Shown here: one piece after another, positions 1-8,526 of the stretch | How the letters are laid out: every line of letters starts with the position of its first letter | How positions within the stretch are numbered: position 1 is the first letter of the stretch | From: Streptomyces sp. MBT53 | Lineage (GTDB): Bacteria; Actinomycetota; Actinomycetes; Streptomycetales; Streptomycetaceae | NCBI RefSeq assembly: GCF_016654115.1 | Contig: NZ_JAEQAZ010000026.1 | Span: forward strand, 1 to 64,000 | Direction of reading: 5' to 3' | Length of the DNA stretch: 64,000 bases | Translations under genes and position numbers: made by a program | The notes under the pieces: generated by a model | Seen by the model: only the letters and a program-made list of their open reading frames with translations | What the model was told of the DNA's origin: nothing | Database searches by the model: none

Positions 1-426
1 CGGGCGCACGCGGCGAGCGTGGAGAAGGTGCGCGCGCTCGGCATCGAGATCGTCACCGACTCCGAAGTGAGCGCGCTGCAGGGCGAGTTGGGGGTGGAGC
101 GGGTCGAGGTGCGGCACCGGGTGGAGAAGACCGTCCGGCTGCTGCCGGCCCGTACCGTCGTCGCCGCCCTCGGTTTCATCGCCGATCTTGGACCGCTCCA
201 GACCTGGGGACTGGAACTCCAGGCCCGGCGGATCGCCGTCGACACCCGCATGGCCACCAACCTCCCCCGCGTGTTCGCCGCCGGCGACATCACCGACTAC
301 CCGGGCAAGGTCCGGCTGATCTCGGTGGGCTTCGGCGAGGCCGCCACCGCCGTGAACAACGCGGCCACCGTCATCGACCCGGAGGCAGCGCTGTTCCCCG
401 GGCATTCCACCGAGAAGGAGAGCTAG
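1..426 (+). CDS. Ferredoxin-NADP reductase-like flavoprotein, C-terminal part
   Basis: The frame is open from the first base, so the 5' part lies outside the window; 141 residues are visible. The segment looks like the second half of a thioredoxin-reductase-type FNR: a beta-rich stretch, the AALGF turn of the NAD(P)-binding domain, then the FAD motif AAGDITDYPGKVRLI followed by GFGEAATAVNNA. Such enzymes pass electrons from NADPH to ferredoxin, and a ferredoxin gene starts 2 nt downstream, so the pair is probably one redox module. An AAGGAG ribosome site for the ferredoxin lies inside the end of this gene. The family call is firm; the exact electron acceptor is inferred from the neighbour. 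Confidence 0.85.
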   Translation, partial: RAHAASVEKVRALGIEIVTDSEVSALQGELGVERVEVRHRVEKTVRLLPARTVVAALGFIADLGPLQTWGLELQARRIAVDTRMATNLPRVFAAGDITDYPGKVRLISVGFGEAATAVNNAATVIDPEAALFPGHSTEKES

Positions 427-428
427 TC

Positions 429-749
429 ATGGCCTACGTCATCGGATCGGCCTGCGTCGACATCATGGACCGGTCCTGCATGGAGGAGTGCCCGGTCGAC
501 TGCATCTACGAGGGCGAGCGCAAGCTCTACATCAACCCGGTGGAGTGCATCGACTGCGGCGCCTGCGAGACGGCCTGCCCCGAGCAGGCGATCACCGTGG
601 ACCGGCTCGCCGACCCGGAGCACCGGGCCGACAACCGCCGCTTCTTCGAGGAACCCCTGTCCGGCCGTACGGCCCCCCTGGGCACCCCCGGCGGGGCGAC
701 CGCCCTGGGCCCGGTGGGCGCCGACACGGCGTTCGTGAGCGCCCTGTGA
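429..749 (+). CDS. fdxA: 7Fe ferredoxin (3Fe-4S/4Fe-4S)
   Basis: A 106-residue soluble ferredoxin. Cysteines C9, C17 and C21-Pro22, followed by C40, C43, C46 and C50-Pro51, fit the FdxA pattern. C9, C17 and C50 should hold a 3Fe-4S cluster and C21, C40, C43 and C46 a 4Fe-4S cluster; C25 is a spare cysteine. The length and the poorly conserved C-terminal 45 residues are usual for actinobacterial FdxA. It follows the reductase gene by 2 nt and is probably co-transcribed with it, serving as its electron partner. The operon may stop here, because a 156-nt gap with regulatory palindromes separates it from the next gene. Confidence 0.9.
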   Translation: MAYVIGSACVDIMDRSCMEECPVDCIYEGERKLYINPVECIDCGACETACPEQAITVDRLADPEHRADNRRFFEEPLSGRTAPLGTPGGATALGPVGADTAFVSAL

Positions 750-762
750 GCCGCCGCGGGTG

Positions 763-801
763 GCGCAAATCTGCGCTTCCAGGGGTGGCGCATTCCTGCG
801 C
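763..801 (+). promoter_or_regulatory. Paired palindromic operator upstream of amidohydrolase operon
   Basis: Two copies of GCGCA-N4-TGCGC occur at 763-776 (spacer AATC) and 788-801 (spacer TTCC). Both are preceded by GGGTG and they are spaced exactly 25 bp start to start. The same pair with the same 25-bp spacing recurs at 11182-11220, before the paralogous amidohydrolase. I infer an operator, perhaps for the Lrp/AsnC regulator at 10113-11276; no binding is shown. Confidence 0.6.
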
Positions 802-905
802 GTCCCGCGTGAATTCCAAGCGAATGCTGCACCGCAACACGGCTACACCACAGCCGACCCACACTCCTCCTTACCAGTCCCACGGAGGGGAGTGAACACG
901 GTCCC

Positions 906-2243
906 ATGACGGAGCGAACAGTCCTGGCGGGAATGACGTTGGTCGACGGCACAGGAGGTGCCGCACGGACCGACATGGCCGTGGTGATCGACGGTGCCGT
1001 GATCACCGAGGTTGGTGCCGCGGAAACGGTGGCGACACACCCGGCGGACACGGTGTACGACCTGCGGGGGATGACCCTGCTGCCCGGACTCATCGACTGC
1101 CATGTGCATCTGCGGTCCAACGCGGGCACCCGGCCGCAGGACGTGCAGCTGTGGAACATGCTGACCTCGACGGAGGAACAGACCCTGCATGCCGCGGCCA
1201 ACGCCCGTGAGGCGCTGCGGTCGGGTTTCACCACGGTCCGGGACACCGCGGGCTCGCTGCCCGAGGTGGCCGTCAAGCACGTGATGGACGAGCACGTCCT
1301 CGACGGGGCGCGGGTCGTCGCCTCGGGGCTCGTGGGCATGACGGCGGGGCACGGCGACATGTTCTGCCCGGCCACGCTCGACGAGAAGCGGATGTGGCCG
1401 CCGGCGGACGGAGCGGACGAGTGCCGCAAGCGGGTCCGGCAGTACGCCCGGATGGGCGTGGACCTGATCAAGATCTGTACCAGTGGGGGCACGCTCTCGG
1501 TCGGCGACAAGACCGGGTGGCGCAACTACACGGACGCCGAGATCGACGCGATCGTCGACGAGGCGCACGCCCTGGACCTGCGGGTGGCGGCCCACGCGCA
1601 CACACGGGCCGGGATCACGGCGGCGCTGGTCGCCGGGGTGGACACCCTGGAGCACGGCTCCGACCTCGACGAGGACCTCGTGGAGCTGATGCTGGGGCAG
1701 GGCACGTTCCTGTGCCCGACCCTGTCGATCAGCGAGTTCATGACGGAGCACGGCTCCGAACGCGGTCTGGTCGCCGAGCAGTTGGACAAGGCGGAGGCGC
1801 TGCGTGAGCGCCGGCTGGAGTCGGTGCGCCGGGCCCATCGGGCCGGAGTGCGGATCATCGCGGGCAGCGACTCCTCCAACACGATGCGTTTCGGGAACCA
1901 CGCCCGCGAGCTGCAGCTGCTGCACGAGCAGATCGGCATGACTCCGGCGGAGGTCCTGGTCGCGGCGACCTCCGCCGCCGCCGAGGCCCTCGGGCTCGGT
2001 GCCAGGACGGGGACGGTCGCGCCCGGCAGGTGGGCGGACCTGCTGCTGGTGGACGGCGACCCGCTCGCCGACCTGAGTGTGCTCGCCGACCGGCGGCGGC
2101 TGCGCGCGGTGTTCCGCGAGGGCCGGGCCTTCGACCCGAACGCGGCCGAGGCCGTGCCCGGCGCGCTGGCCGCGCGACACCGCACTTCCGATCCGGACCG
2201 CCCGACTACGGCCCGGGCGTCGGCACCCGCCGTCGCGATCTAG
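906..2243 (+). CDS. Metal-dependent amidohydrolase (prolidase/imidazolonepropionase-like)
   Basis: 445 residues, a full-length amidohydrolase-superfamily TIM barrel. Metal ligands read as H66-x-H68 in the DCHVHL motif, K189 (the carbamylated lysine of LIKICTSGG), H230, H250 and D322. This set is typical of the Xaa-Pro dipeptidase/ochratoxinase-like subgroup with a binuclear zinc site. ATG 906 is chosen because a GGAGGGG element lies upstream and the leader resembles that of the paralogue at 11360. It heads an operon with a complete Dpp/Opp importer, so it probably hydrolyses an imported amide or cyclic peptide-like compound in the cytoplasm. The substrate cannot be named from sequence. Confidence 0.82.
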   Translation: MTERTVLAGMTLVDGTGGAARTDMAVVIDGAVITEVGAAETVATHPADTVYDLRGMTLLPGLIDCHVHLRSNAGTRPQDVQLWNMLTSTEEQTLHAAANAREALRSGFTTVRDTAGSLPEVAVKHVMDEHVLDGARVVASGLVGMTAGHGDMFCPATLDEKRMWPPADGADECRKRVRQYARMGVDLIKICTSGGTLSVGDKTGWRNYTDAEIDAIVDEAHALDLRVAAHAHTRAGITAALVAGVDTLEHGSDLDEDLVELMLGQGTFLCPTLSISEFMTEHGSERGLVAEQLDKAEALRERRLESVRRAHRAGVRIIAGSDSSNTMRFGNHARELQLLHEQIGMTPAEVLVAATSAAAEALGLGARTGTVAPGRWADLLLVDGDPLADLSVLADRRRLRAVFREGRAFDPNAAEAVPGALAARHRTSDPDRPTTARASAPAVAI

Positions 2244-2253
2244 GAGAGATCCA

Positions 2254-3216
2254 GTGCTGCGCTACCTCTCGATCCGTCTGGTCCGCTCGCTCACGGTGGT
2301 CCTCTGTCTCAGCGCCATCGTGTTCGCCCTGGCGCACCTGGTCCCCGGCGACCCGGCGGCCCTGATCGCCGGCGAGAACTCGACTCCCCAGCTGCGCGCC
2401 CAGATCACCCATCAACTGGGGCTCGACCAGCCCGTGTGGTCGCAGTACCTGAGCTGGATCGGGCACGCCGTGCGGGGCGACCTCGGTTCGTCCCTGCTGG
2501 ACGGGCAGAGCGTCGGCGCCCAGGTCGCCGCCCGCCTCCCGGTGAGCCTGGAACTCGCCGTCTACGCGGCGGTGATCGCGGTCCTGTGGGGCATTCCGGC
2601 GGGCATCTGGTCGGCCATGTACCAGGGGCGCGCCAGGGACCGGGTGGTCAACAGCGCCGCGTTCCTCGGACTCGCCGTCCCGCCGTTCGTGGTCGGCACG
2701 GTCATGGTCCTGCTGTTCAGCACGCTGGCACCGGCCTGGCCGCTGTTCTCCTTCGTGCCGTTCTCGCAGGACCCGCTGCTCAACCTCCAGGTGCTGCTGC
2801 TCCCCGCCGTCTGCCTGGGCATCCCGTTCGGCGCGACCCTCTGCCGCTACATGCGGGCCGCCGTCCTCGACGTAGAGGGCCAGGACTTCATGCGGACGGC
2901 GGCGGCGAAGGGCGCGGGGCGACGGCGGCTGATGCTGCGGCACGCGCTGCGCAACGCGCTGGTGCCGGTGGTCACCGCCGGCGGGCTCCAGCTCGGGGTG
3001 CTGGTCGGCGGCACCGTGATCATCGAGCAGGTCTTCGCGCTCCCCGGTCTCGGTTCGCTGATCGTCAACTCCATCACCCAGCACGACTTCACGGTGATCC
3101 AGGGCGCGATCCTCGCCCTCGGTGCCTCCTATGTGCTGATCAACCTGGTGACCGACCTGGTCTATCCCCTCATCGACCCCCGAATCCGGACGACAGGAGC
3201 ACGCCGTGACGGTTGA
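2254..3216 (+). CDS. ABC importer permease, DppB/OppB type
   Basis: 320 residues with about six membrane segments. The start is GTG 2254, preceded by TAGGAGAGATCC; a longer upstream reading frame exists but overlaps the amidohydrolase and lacks homologous character. The EAA loop that contacts the ATPases is visible as DFMRTAAAKGAGRRRL, and the conserved EQVFALPGLG motif of the DppB family sits near the C-terminus. It forms the inner-membrane pore with the next gene product. The start lies 10 nt after the amidohydrolase stop and the end overlaps the next gene by 11 nt, so translation is probably coupled. Confidence 0.9.
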   Translation: MLRYLSIRLVRSLTVVLCLSAIVFALAHLVPGDPAALIAGENSTPQLRAQITHQLGLDQPVWSQYLSWIGHAVRGDLGSSLLDGQSVGAQVAARLPVSLELAVYAAVIAVLWGIPAGIWSAMYQGRARDRVVNSAAFLGLAVPPFVVGTVMVLLFSTLAPAWPLFSFVPFSQDPLLNLQVLLLPAVCLGIPFGATLCRYMRAAVLDVEGQDFMRTAAAKGAGRRRLMLRHALRNALVPVVTAGGLQLGVLVGGTVIIEQVFALPGLGSLIVNSITQHDFTVIQGAILALGASYVLINLVTDLVYPLIDPRIRTTGARRDG

Positions 3217-4084
3217 ATCCACCGCGCCCGCCGTCACCGTCCCCGCGGCACGCCGGCGCAGGCCGCGCCTCGGCTGGAACGCGACGCTGACGACAGGTGT
3301 CTGCGTCCTCGGCGGAATGGTGCTGCTGTCCCTGGTCATAGGCGTCTTCGGCCGCTACGCGGCGACGGACGTCAGCGACTCGCTGCTCACCGGCCCCTCG
3401 GGCAGCCACTGGCTGGGCACCGACAACCTCGGCCGTGACCTGTTCACCCGGACCTTCGGCGCGGCCCGGCAGTCCCTGCTGGTGGCCTTCGGCGCGACCA
3501 CGCTCGCCGCGCTCATCGGCATCCCCATCGGGCTCGTCGCCGGCTACAACGCCCGCCGGCTGGACGCGGTCCTGATGGCGGCGATGGACACCGCGATGTC
3601 AATACCCTCTGTCCTACTGGCACTTGTGCTCGTGTCGGTCTTCACCCCGGGCATGTGGGTCCTCATCGCGGGCATGGGCCTGATCTTCGTCCCGTACTTC
3701 GCCCGGATCGTGCGGGCCCCGGCGCTCACCGTCCGTGAACGCGACTTCGTCTCGGCGGCGCGTATCGCGGGGGTACCGACGCCGGTGATCATCGTTCGGC
3801 ATGTGCTGCCGAACGTGCTGTCGTCCGCGCTCGTGCAGTACGCGAACACGGCGGCGACCTGCGTTCTCGTCGAGGCGTCCCTGAGCTATCTGGGCCTCGG
3901 CATCCAGCCTCCGACGCCCAGTTGGGGCCGGATGATCTTCGAGGGCCAGCGCTATATGAAGGACGCGCCGCTGCTGGTGATCGTCCCCGGCGTCACCCTG
4001 GCCATCGCCACCGCGGCCTTCGGTCTGATCTCCGACGGCCTGCAGGAACAGCTCAACCCGCGCGGCAAGCGCCGTACGCCCTGA
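3206..4084 (+). CDS. ABC importer permease, DppC/OppC type
   Basis: 292 residues. GTG 3206 follows ACAGGAGCACGCC and overlaps the preceding permease by 11 nt. The N-terminal tail is short and basic, followed by one membrane helix, the extracytoplasmic loop motif HWLGTDNLGRDLFTR that marks the DppC/OppC family, and a five-helix permease core with the EAA loop RDFVSAARIAGV. It pairs with DppB to form the transport channel. A 57-nt gap separates it from the binding-protein gene. Confidence 0.9.
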   Translation: MTVESTAPAVTVPAARRRRPRLGWNATLTTGVCVLGGMVLLSLVIGVFGRYAATDVSDSLLTGPSGSHWLGTDNLGRDLFTRTFGAARQSLLVAFGATTLAALIGIPIGLVAGYNARRLDAVLMAAMDTAMSIPSVLLALVLVSVFTPGMWVLIAGMGLIFVPYFARIVRAPALTVRERDFVSAARIAGVPTPVIIVRHVLPNVLSSALVQYANTAATCVLVEASLSYLGLGIQPPTPSWGRMIFEGQRYMKDAPLLVIVPGVTLAIATAAFGLISDGLQEQLNPRGKRRTP

Positions 4085-4141
4085 ACGGGCCCCCGCACCA
4101 CGTCACCTCACCCTCACGTTCTTGAGAAACAGGCGGTCACG

Positions 4142-5722
4142 ATGACGAACCACACCTTCACGCGCAGAGGCGCGCTGGCACTCGGCGGCAGCACATTCGC
4201 CGGCCTGTTCCTGGCGGCCTGCGGCGGTACGGCCACCACGGCCGGCAGCACCTCCGGGAAGCCGGTCGAGGGCGGAACCCTCACCATCGGGCTCGACGGG
4301 GAGCCCACGGTCGGCTTCGACCCGCAGGTGGCCCAGGCGTTCTTCGACCAGCAGATCGTCGCGCAGTTCTACGAGGGTCTGCTGAGCCTGGACAGCAAGG
4401 GGCAGATCAAGCCCGGTCTCGCCAAGAGCTACCAGCAGGTGGACGCGACCACCCACCGCTTCACGCTCCGCGACGGGGTCACCTTCCACGACGGCACCAA
4501 GCTCACCACCGACGACGTGATCTTCAGCCTGGAGCGGCTGATGGACCCGGCGATCAAGTCGCCGTACACCCAGCAGTACCGGATCAAGACGGTCACCGCC
4601 GTGGACGCCAGTACCGTCGAGGTCAAGCTCAGCGCGCCGCAGCCGTCGCTGTACAACTTCCTGGCCCGGCCGTGGAGCGGGGCCATCATGAGCAAGAAGT
4701 GGACGACGGCCCAGAGCGCGAACCAGCTCAAGCAGTCGGAGAACGGCACCGGGCCCTTCTCCCTGAAGAAGTGGTCGAAGGGCATCTCCATCACGCTCTC
4801 CGGCTACAAGGGCTACTGGGACAAGCCGAAGCCGTATCTCGACACCGTGATCTACCGGCTCATCCCCGACGAGACCTCCCGGGTGGCCTCGCTGCGCTCC
4901 AGCTCGGTGCAGCTGCTGTCCTTCCGCGATCTGCGCATGGTGAGCGACGTCAAGAGCACCAGCGGTGTCACCGAGGCGAACGGGCCCCTCGTCTCCAGTG
5001 TCTGGCTCAACATGAACACCCTCAGCGGGCCGCTCGCCGACAAGCGGGTGCGGCAGGCGTTCAACCTCGCCATCGACCGCGAGACCCTCATCAAGACGCT
5101 GGGCAGCGGCTCCGCCAGCTTCGGTTACGTCATCCCGCCGCAGGACCCGTACGGCATCACGCCCACGACCTCCGACCCGATGTACCAGCACAACCAGTCG
5201 AAGGCCGTGGCCCTGCTCAAGGCCGCGGGCAAGAGCAGTGTCAGCATCGAACTGACCGCCCCGAGCGATTCCGCCTACGGCCCGGACATCTCCGCCCTGG
5301 AGCTGATGAAGGCGCAGCTGTCCAAGGTCGGCATCACCCTCAACCTCAAGCTCGTGCCGTTCGCGAGTGTCGTGCCGAAGGTGCTGGGCGGCGACTACAC
5401 CGACATGATCATGCTGACCAGCGTGCTGAACGCCGACCCGGCCCAGTACCTGGACCTGTGGTTCGCCAAGGGCAGCCCGGCGACCAAGGTCAAGGACCAG
5501 CACCTGTGGGACCTGATGGCCGCCGCGAAGAGCGAGCAGGACAATGCCAAGCGGATAACGCTCTACCACCAGCTCGCCCAGTACATCGCCGACGAGGCCT
5601 ATCTGCTGGTGCCCTACGCCAAGGCGGTGCGCGGCGAGGCCTGGAGCAACCGCCTGCACGGCTACCAGCCGGACGCCACGGCGACCCGTCTCAACCTCAA
5701 GAACGCCTGGCTGACCTCGTGA
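4142..5722 (+). CDS. Extracellular solute-binding lipoprotein, family 5 (DppA/OppA)
   Basis: 526 residues. The N-terminus carries a twin arginine (R8, R9), a hydrophobic stretch and a lipobox LAAC with the lipidated cysteine C27, so it is probably exported and anchored outside the membrane. The rest has the family 5 binding-protein features: EGGTLTIGLDGEP at the mature start and the LRDGVTFHDGTKLTTDDV block. Family 5 proteins bind peptides, nickel, opines or glycosidic compounds; nothing here fixes the ligand. The stop codon overlaps the GTG of the next gene (GTGA). Confidence 0.9.
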   Translation: MTNHTFTRRGALALGGSTFAGLFLAACGGTATTAGSTSGKPVEGGTLTIGLDGEPTVGFDPQVAQAFFDQQIVAQFYEGLLSLDSKGQIKPGLAKSYQQVDATTHRFTLRDGVTFHDGTKLTTDDVIFSLERLMDPAIKSPYTQQYRIKTVTAVDASTVEVKLSAPQPSLYNFLARPWSGAIMSKKWTTAQSANQLKQSENGTGPFSLKKWSKGISITLSGYKGYWDKPKPYLDTVIYRLIPDETSRVASLRSSSVQLLSFRDLRMVSDVKSTSGVTEANGPLVSSVWLNMNTLSGPLADKRVRQAFNLAIDRETLIKTLGSGSASFGYVIPPQDPYGITPTTSDPMYQHNQSKAVALLKAAGKSSVSIELTAPSDSAYGPDISALELMKAQLSKVGITLNLKLVPFASVVPKVLGGDYTDMIMLTSVLNADPAQYLDLWFAKGSPATKVKDQHLWDLMAAAKSEQDNAKRITLYHQLAQYIADEAYLLVPYAKAVRGEAWSNRLHGYQPDATATRLNLKNAWLTS

Positions 5723-6756
5723 AGGCGGACACCCTGACTCCCGCTCGGGCCGGTGCCGGAAAGGACGGCACCGACCCGGTCCTCGACGTCTCGGGACTGC
5801 GCATCGGCTTCGGCGGCTCGGACGTCGTCTCCGGTGTGGATCTCCGTGTCGAACAGGGCGAAGTGGTGGGCCTGATCGGCGAGAGCGGCTGCGGCAAGTC
5901 CAGCGTCGCGCTCGCCGCCATGGGGCTGCTGGGCCCGGGCGCCGACGTCCGGGCCGACCGGCTGGTGGCCTGCGGTACGGATCTGCTGGGCAGCGGCGAC
6001 GCGGAGCTGGAGAGTCTGCGCGGCGACCGGGTCGCGATGGTCTTCCAGGAGCCGATGACCTCGCTGAACCCGTGCATGCGGGTCGGCACGCAGGTCGCCG
6101 AGGTGCTGCGGATCCACGGCAAGGCCGGCCGGAAGGAGGCGGAGGAGCGGGCGGTGGACCTGCTGCGGCTGGTGGAGATCCCCTCCCCCGAGCGCAGGGC
6201 CCGGCAGTACCCGCACGAACTGTCCGGCGGTATGCGGCAGCGCGTGGTCATCGCCATCGCGATGGCGGGCAACCCGCGCCTCCTGCTGGCCGACGAACCG
6301 ACGACCGCGCTGGACGTCACCGTGCAGGCCGAGATCCTGCGCCTGCTGCGCACGCTCCAGCAGGAGCACGGCATGGGCATGTTGCTCATCTCGCACGACC
6401 TCGGTGTCATCACCGCGATGTGCAGCCGGGTGCAGGTGATGTACGCCGGCCAGGCGGTGGAGTCCGGCACCGTCGACCAGGTGCTGAACGCGCCCCGGCA
6501 TCCCTACACCCGGGCGCTGCTCGCAGCGGTGCCCCGGATGCGGGAGGGCGACGGCACCCCGCTGACCGCGATCCGCGGCCAACTCACGGACGACGCCCGC
6601 CGGTTGCCCGGTTGCCGCTTCGCGCCGCGCTGCCCGCTGGCCGCCGACGCCTGTACCGAGCCCCAGCCCTTGCGGCCGGTCGGTGACGGGTGGGTGTCGC
6701 GCTGCTGGCGTGACCTGGACGACGCCCCGACCGCAGCCGGAGGAAACGATGACTGA
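5719..6756 (+). CDS. ABC importer ATPase, DppD type
   Basis: 345 residues starting at GTG 5719, which overlaps the binding-protein stop by 4 nt. Walker A is GESGCGKS (about residues 54-61), the signature is LSGGMRQR, and Walker B is LLLADEPT followed by the H-loop ISHDLGVI. The C-terminal oligopeptide-transporter extension has the cysteine pattern GCRFAPRCPLAADAC, which in DppD/DppF proteins can hold an iron-sulfur cluster. It works as a heterodimer with the following ATPase. The reading frame extends far upstream inside the binding-protein gene, but that extension is a GC artefact. Confidence 0.9.
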   Translation: MKADTLTPARAGAGKDGTDPVLDVSGLRIGFGGSDVVSGVDLRVEQGEVVGLIGESGCGKSSVALAAMGLLGPGADVRADRLVACGTDLLGSGDAELESLRGDRVAMVFQEPMTSLNPCMRVGTQVAEVLRIHGKAGRKEAEERAVDLLRLVEIPSPERRARQYPHELSGGMRQRVVIAIAMAGNPRLLLADEPTTALDVTVQAEILRLLRTLQQEHGMGMLLISHDLGVITAMCSRVQVMYAGQAVESGTVDQVLNAPRHPYTRALLAAVPRMREGDGTPLTAIRGQLTDDARRLPGCRFAPRCPLAADACTEPQPLRPVGDGWVSRCWRDLDDAPTAAGGNDD

Positions 6757-7735
6757 GACGCAGCCCGACCCGGCCGGGAGCGAGCCGCTGCTCGAACTCT
6801 CCGGTATCGGGCACGAGTTCGGCGGTCGCCCGGGCCGTTCCGGTGTCCGCGCGGTCGACGACATCACCCTCGCTCTGAGTCCCGGCGAGACGGTCGGCCT
6901 GGTCGGCGAGTCCGGGTGCGGCAAGAGCACACTGGGCCGGATCGCCACCAGGCTGTACCGGCCCACGCGGGGCGCGGTGCGCTTCGAGGGCAAGGACATG
7001 ACCCACAAGCCGAAGAGCGCCGACCTGAAGGCGTTCCGGCGTGCGGTGCAGATGGTGTTCCAGGATCCCAACGGCTCGCTGAACCCGCGGCTGCCGGTGG
7101 GCGCCAGCATCGAGGAACCACTGCGCGCCCGGGGCGTGGCACGCGCCGACCGGCGCACCCGGCTGGCGGAGGTCCTGGAGGAGGTCGGCCTCGACGCGTC
7201 GGCCGCCGCCCGCTATCCGCACGAGTTCTCCGGCGGTCAACGCCAACGCCTCGCGCTCGCGAGGGCGTTGGCCCCGCAGCCGTCCGTCATCGTCCTCGAC
7301 GAGCCGACGTCGGCGCTGGACGTCTCCATCCAGGCGCAGATCCTCAATCTGCTCCAGGAGATCCAACAGCGCGACCGCATCGCCTACTTGTTCATCTCGC
7401 ACAACCTCGGTGTGGTCCGCCACCTGAGCGAGCGGGTCGCGGTGATGTACCTCGGGTCGATCGTCGAACTCGCCCCGGCGAAGGAGCTGTTCGCGGATCC
7501 GCAGCACCCGTACTCGATGGCGCTGCTCTCGTCCGTCCTGGAGCCGGGGGACGACGGGCCGGGCGAGCAGATCGTCCTCAAGGGCGAACTGCCCTCCCCC
7601 TCGGACATTCCGGCGGGCTGCCCCTTCTCCTCCCGCTGCTGGCTGGCCGACGACCGCTGCCGCAGCGAACGCCCCGCGCTCACCGAACAGACACCGGGCC
7701 ATCTGACGGCATGTCACAAACCAGGGAGTCACTGA
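6749..7735 (+). CDS. ABC importer ATPase, DppF type
   Basis: 328 residues. ATG 6749 is preferred over an upstream frame extension because GGAGGAAACG stands directly before it; it overlaps DppD by 8 nt. It has Walker A GESGCGKS, signature FSGGQRQR, Walker B VIVLDEPT and H-loop ISHNLGVV, plus the C-terminal GCPFSSRCWLADDRC cysteine motif. With DppD it energises the importer. The stop TGA shares its last base with the ATG of the next gene. Confidence 0.9.
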   Translation: MTETQPDPAGSEPLLELSGIGHEFGGRPGRSGVRAVDDITLALSPGETVGLVGESGCGKSTLGRIATRLYRPTRGAVRFEGKDMTHKPKSADLKAFRRAVQMVFQDPNGSLNPRLPVGASIEEPLRARGVARADRRTRLAEVLEEVGLDASAAARYPHEFSGGQRQRLALARALAPQPSVIVLDEPTSALDVSIQAQILNLLQEIQQRDRIAYLFISHNLGVVRHLSERVAVMYLGSIVELAPAKELFADPQHPYSMALLSSVLEPGDDGPGEQIVLKGELPSPSDIPAGCPFSSRCWLADDRCRSERPALTEQTPGHLTACHKPGSH

Positions 7736-8526
7736 TGACGGACCCACTGCGTCGCGGCTACGCACCCAGCCGTTTCGGTCAGTTGCACTATGTCGAGTGC
7801 GGTACGGGCGAGCCCGTGCTGATGCTCCATCAGACACCCCGGTCCTGGACCGAGTACCTGCACGTGCTCCCCCGCGTCGGTGCCGTGCACCGGGCGATCG
7901 CCATGGACACCCTGGGCTTCGGCGCCTCCGCGAAACCCGACGAACCCCACTCGATCGAGCGCTGGGCGGACGCGGTCGACGACCTGGTCGAGGAACTGGG
8001 CCTGGAGCGCTTCCATCTCGTGGGCCACCACACCGGCGGGGTGATCGCGGTGGAGGTCGCCGCGCGCCACGGGAAACGGGTCGGGAGCCTGTTCCTGTCC
8101 GGCACCCCCTTCATCGACGACGAGAAGCGCCGCACGGTGAACTCGCGCAAGCCCGTCGACCATGTCGTCCCCAGCCCCGACGGCTCTCATCTGCTCGAAC
8201 TGTGGAACCTGCGGCGCCCGTTCTACAAGGACGGCGACGAGGCCGCCCTCAACCGGTTCATGGTCGACGCGCTCACCGTCCTGGACCGGGTGGAGGAAGG
8301 GCATGTGGCGGTCCGGGGCTCGATGATGGACCAGCGGCTGCCCCATGTCACCGCCCGCACCCTCGCCGTCTGCGCCTCCGAGGACCACTTCTCGATGCCG
8401 GGCCTGGAGAAGTTCGCGGACGCCGGCTGCGAGACGCTGGTCATCCCCGGCGGACACGTCCCCGTGCCGGAGCAGCTGCCGGAGGAGTTCTCCCGGCACA
8501 TCCTCGACTGGGTGGCGGCGGGATGA
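7735..8526 (+). CDS. Alpha/beta-hydrolase-fold protein with His at the nucleophile elbow
   Basis: 263 residues starting at ATG 7735, which overlaps the DppF stop by one base. The fold is clear: the oxyanion region LHQTPRSWTEY, strand and elbow LVGHHTGGVIAVE (about residues 95-107), and a catalytic histidine near the C-terminus in IPGGHVPVPEQ. At the elbow G97-H-H99-T-G101, the residue that is Ser, Asp or Cys in standard hydrolases is His99. Either the protein uses unusual chemistry, or it is a non-hydrolytic fold member. It is in the transporter operon and may act on the imported compound or on the amidohydrolase product. Confidence 0.8.
   Translation: MTDPLRRGYAPSRFGQLHYVECGTGEPVLMLHQTPRSWTEYLHVLPRVGAVHRAIAMDTLGFGASAKPDEPHSIERWADAVDDLVEELGLERFHLVGHHTGGVIAVEVAARHGKRVGSLFLSGTPFIDDEKRRTVNSRKPVDHVVPSPDGSHLLELWNLRRPFYKDGDEAALNRFMVDALTVLDRVEEGHVAVRGSMMDQRLPHVTARTLAVCASEDHFSMPGLEKFADAGCETLVIPGGHVPVPEQLPEEFSRHILDWVAAG

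Noticed and set aside
4672..5718. N-terminal extension of the DppD ATPase
   Set aside because: Overlaps the binding-protein gene completely and has no ABC character; GTG 5719 with GTGA coupling explains the start.
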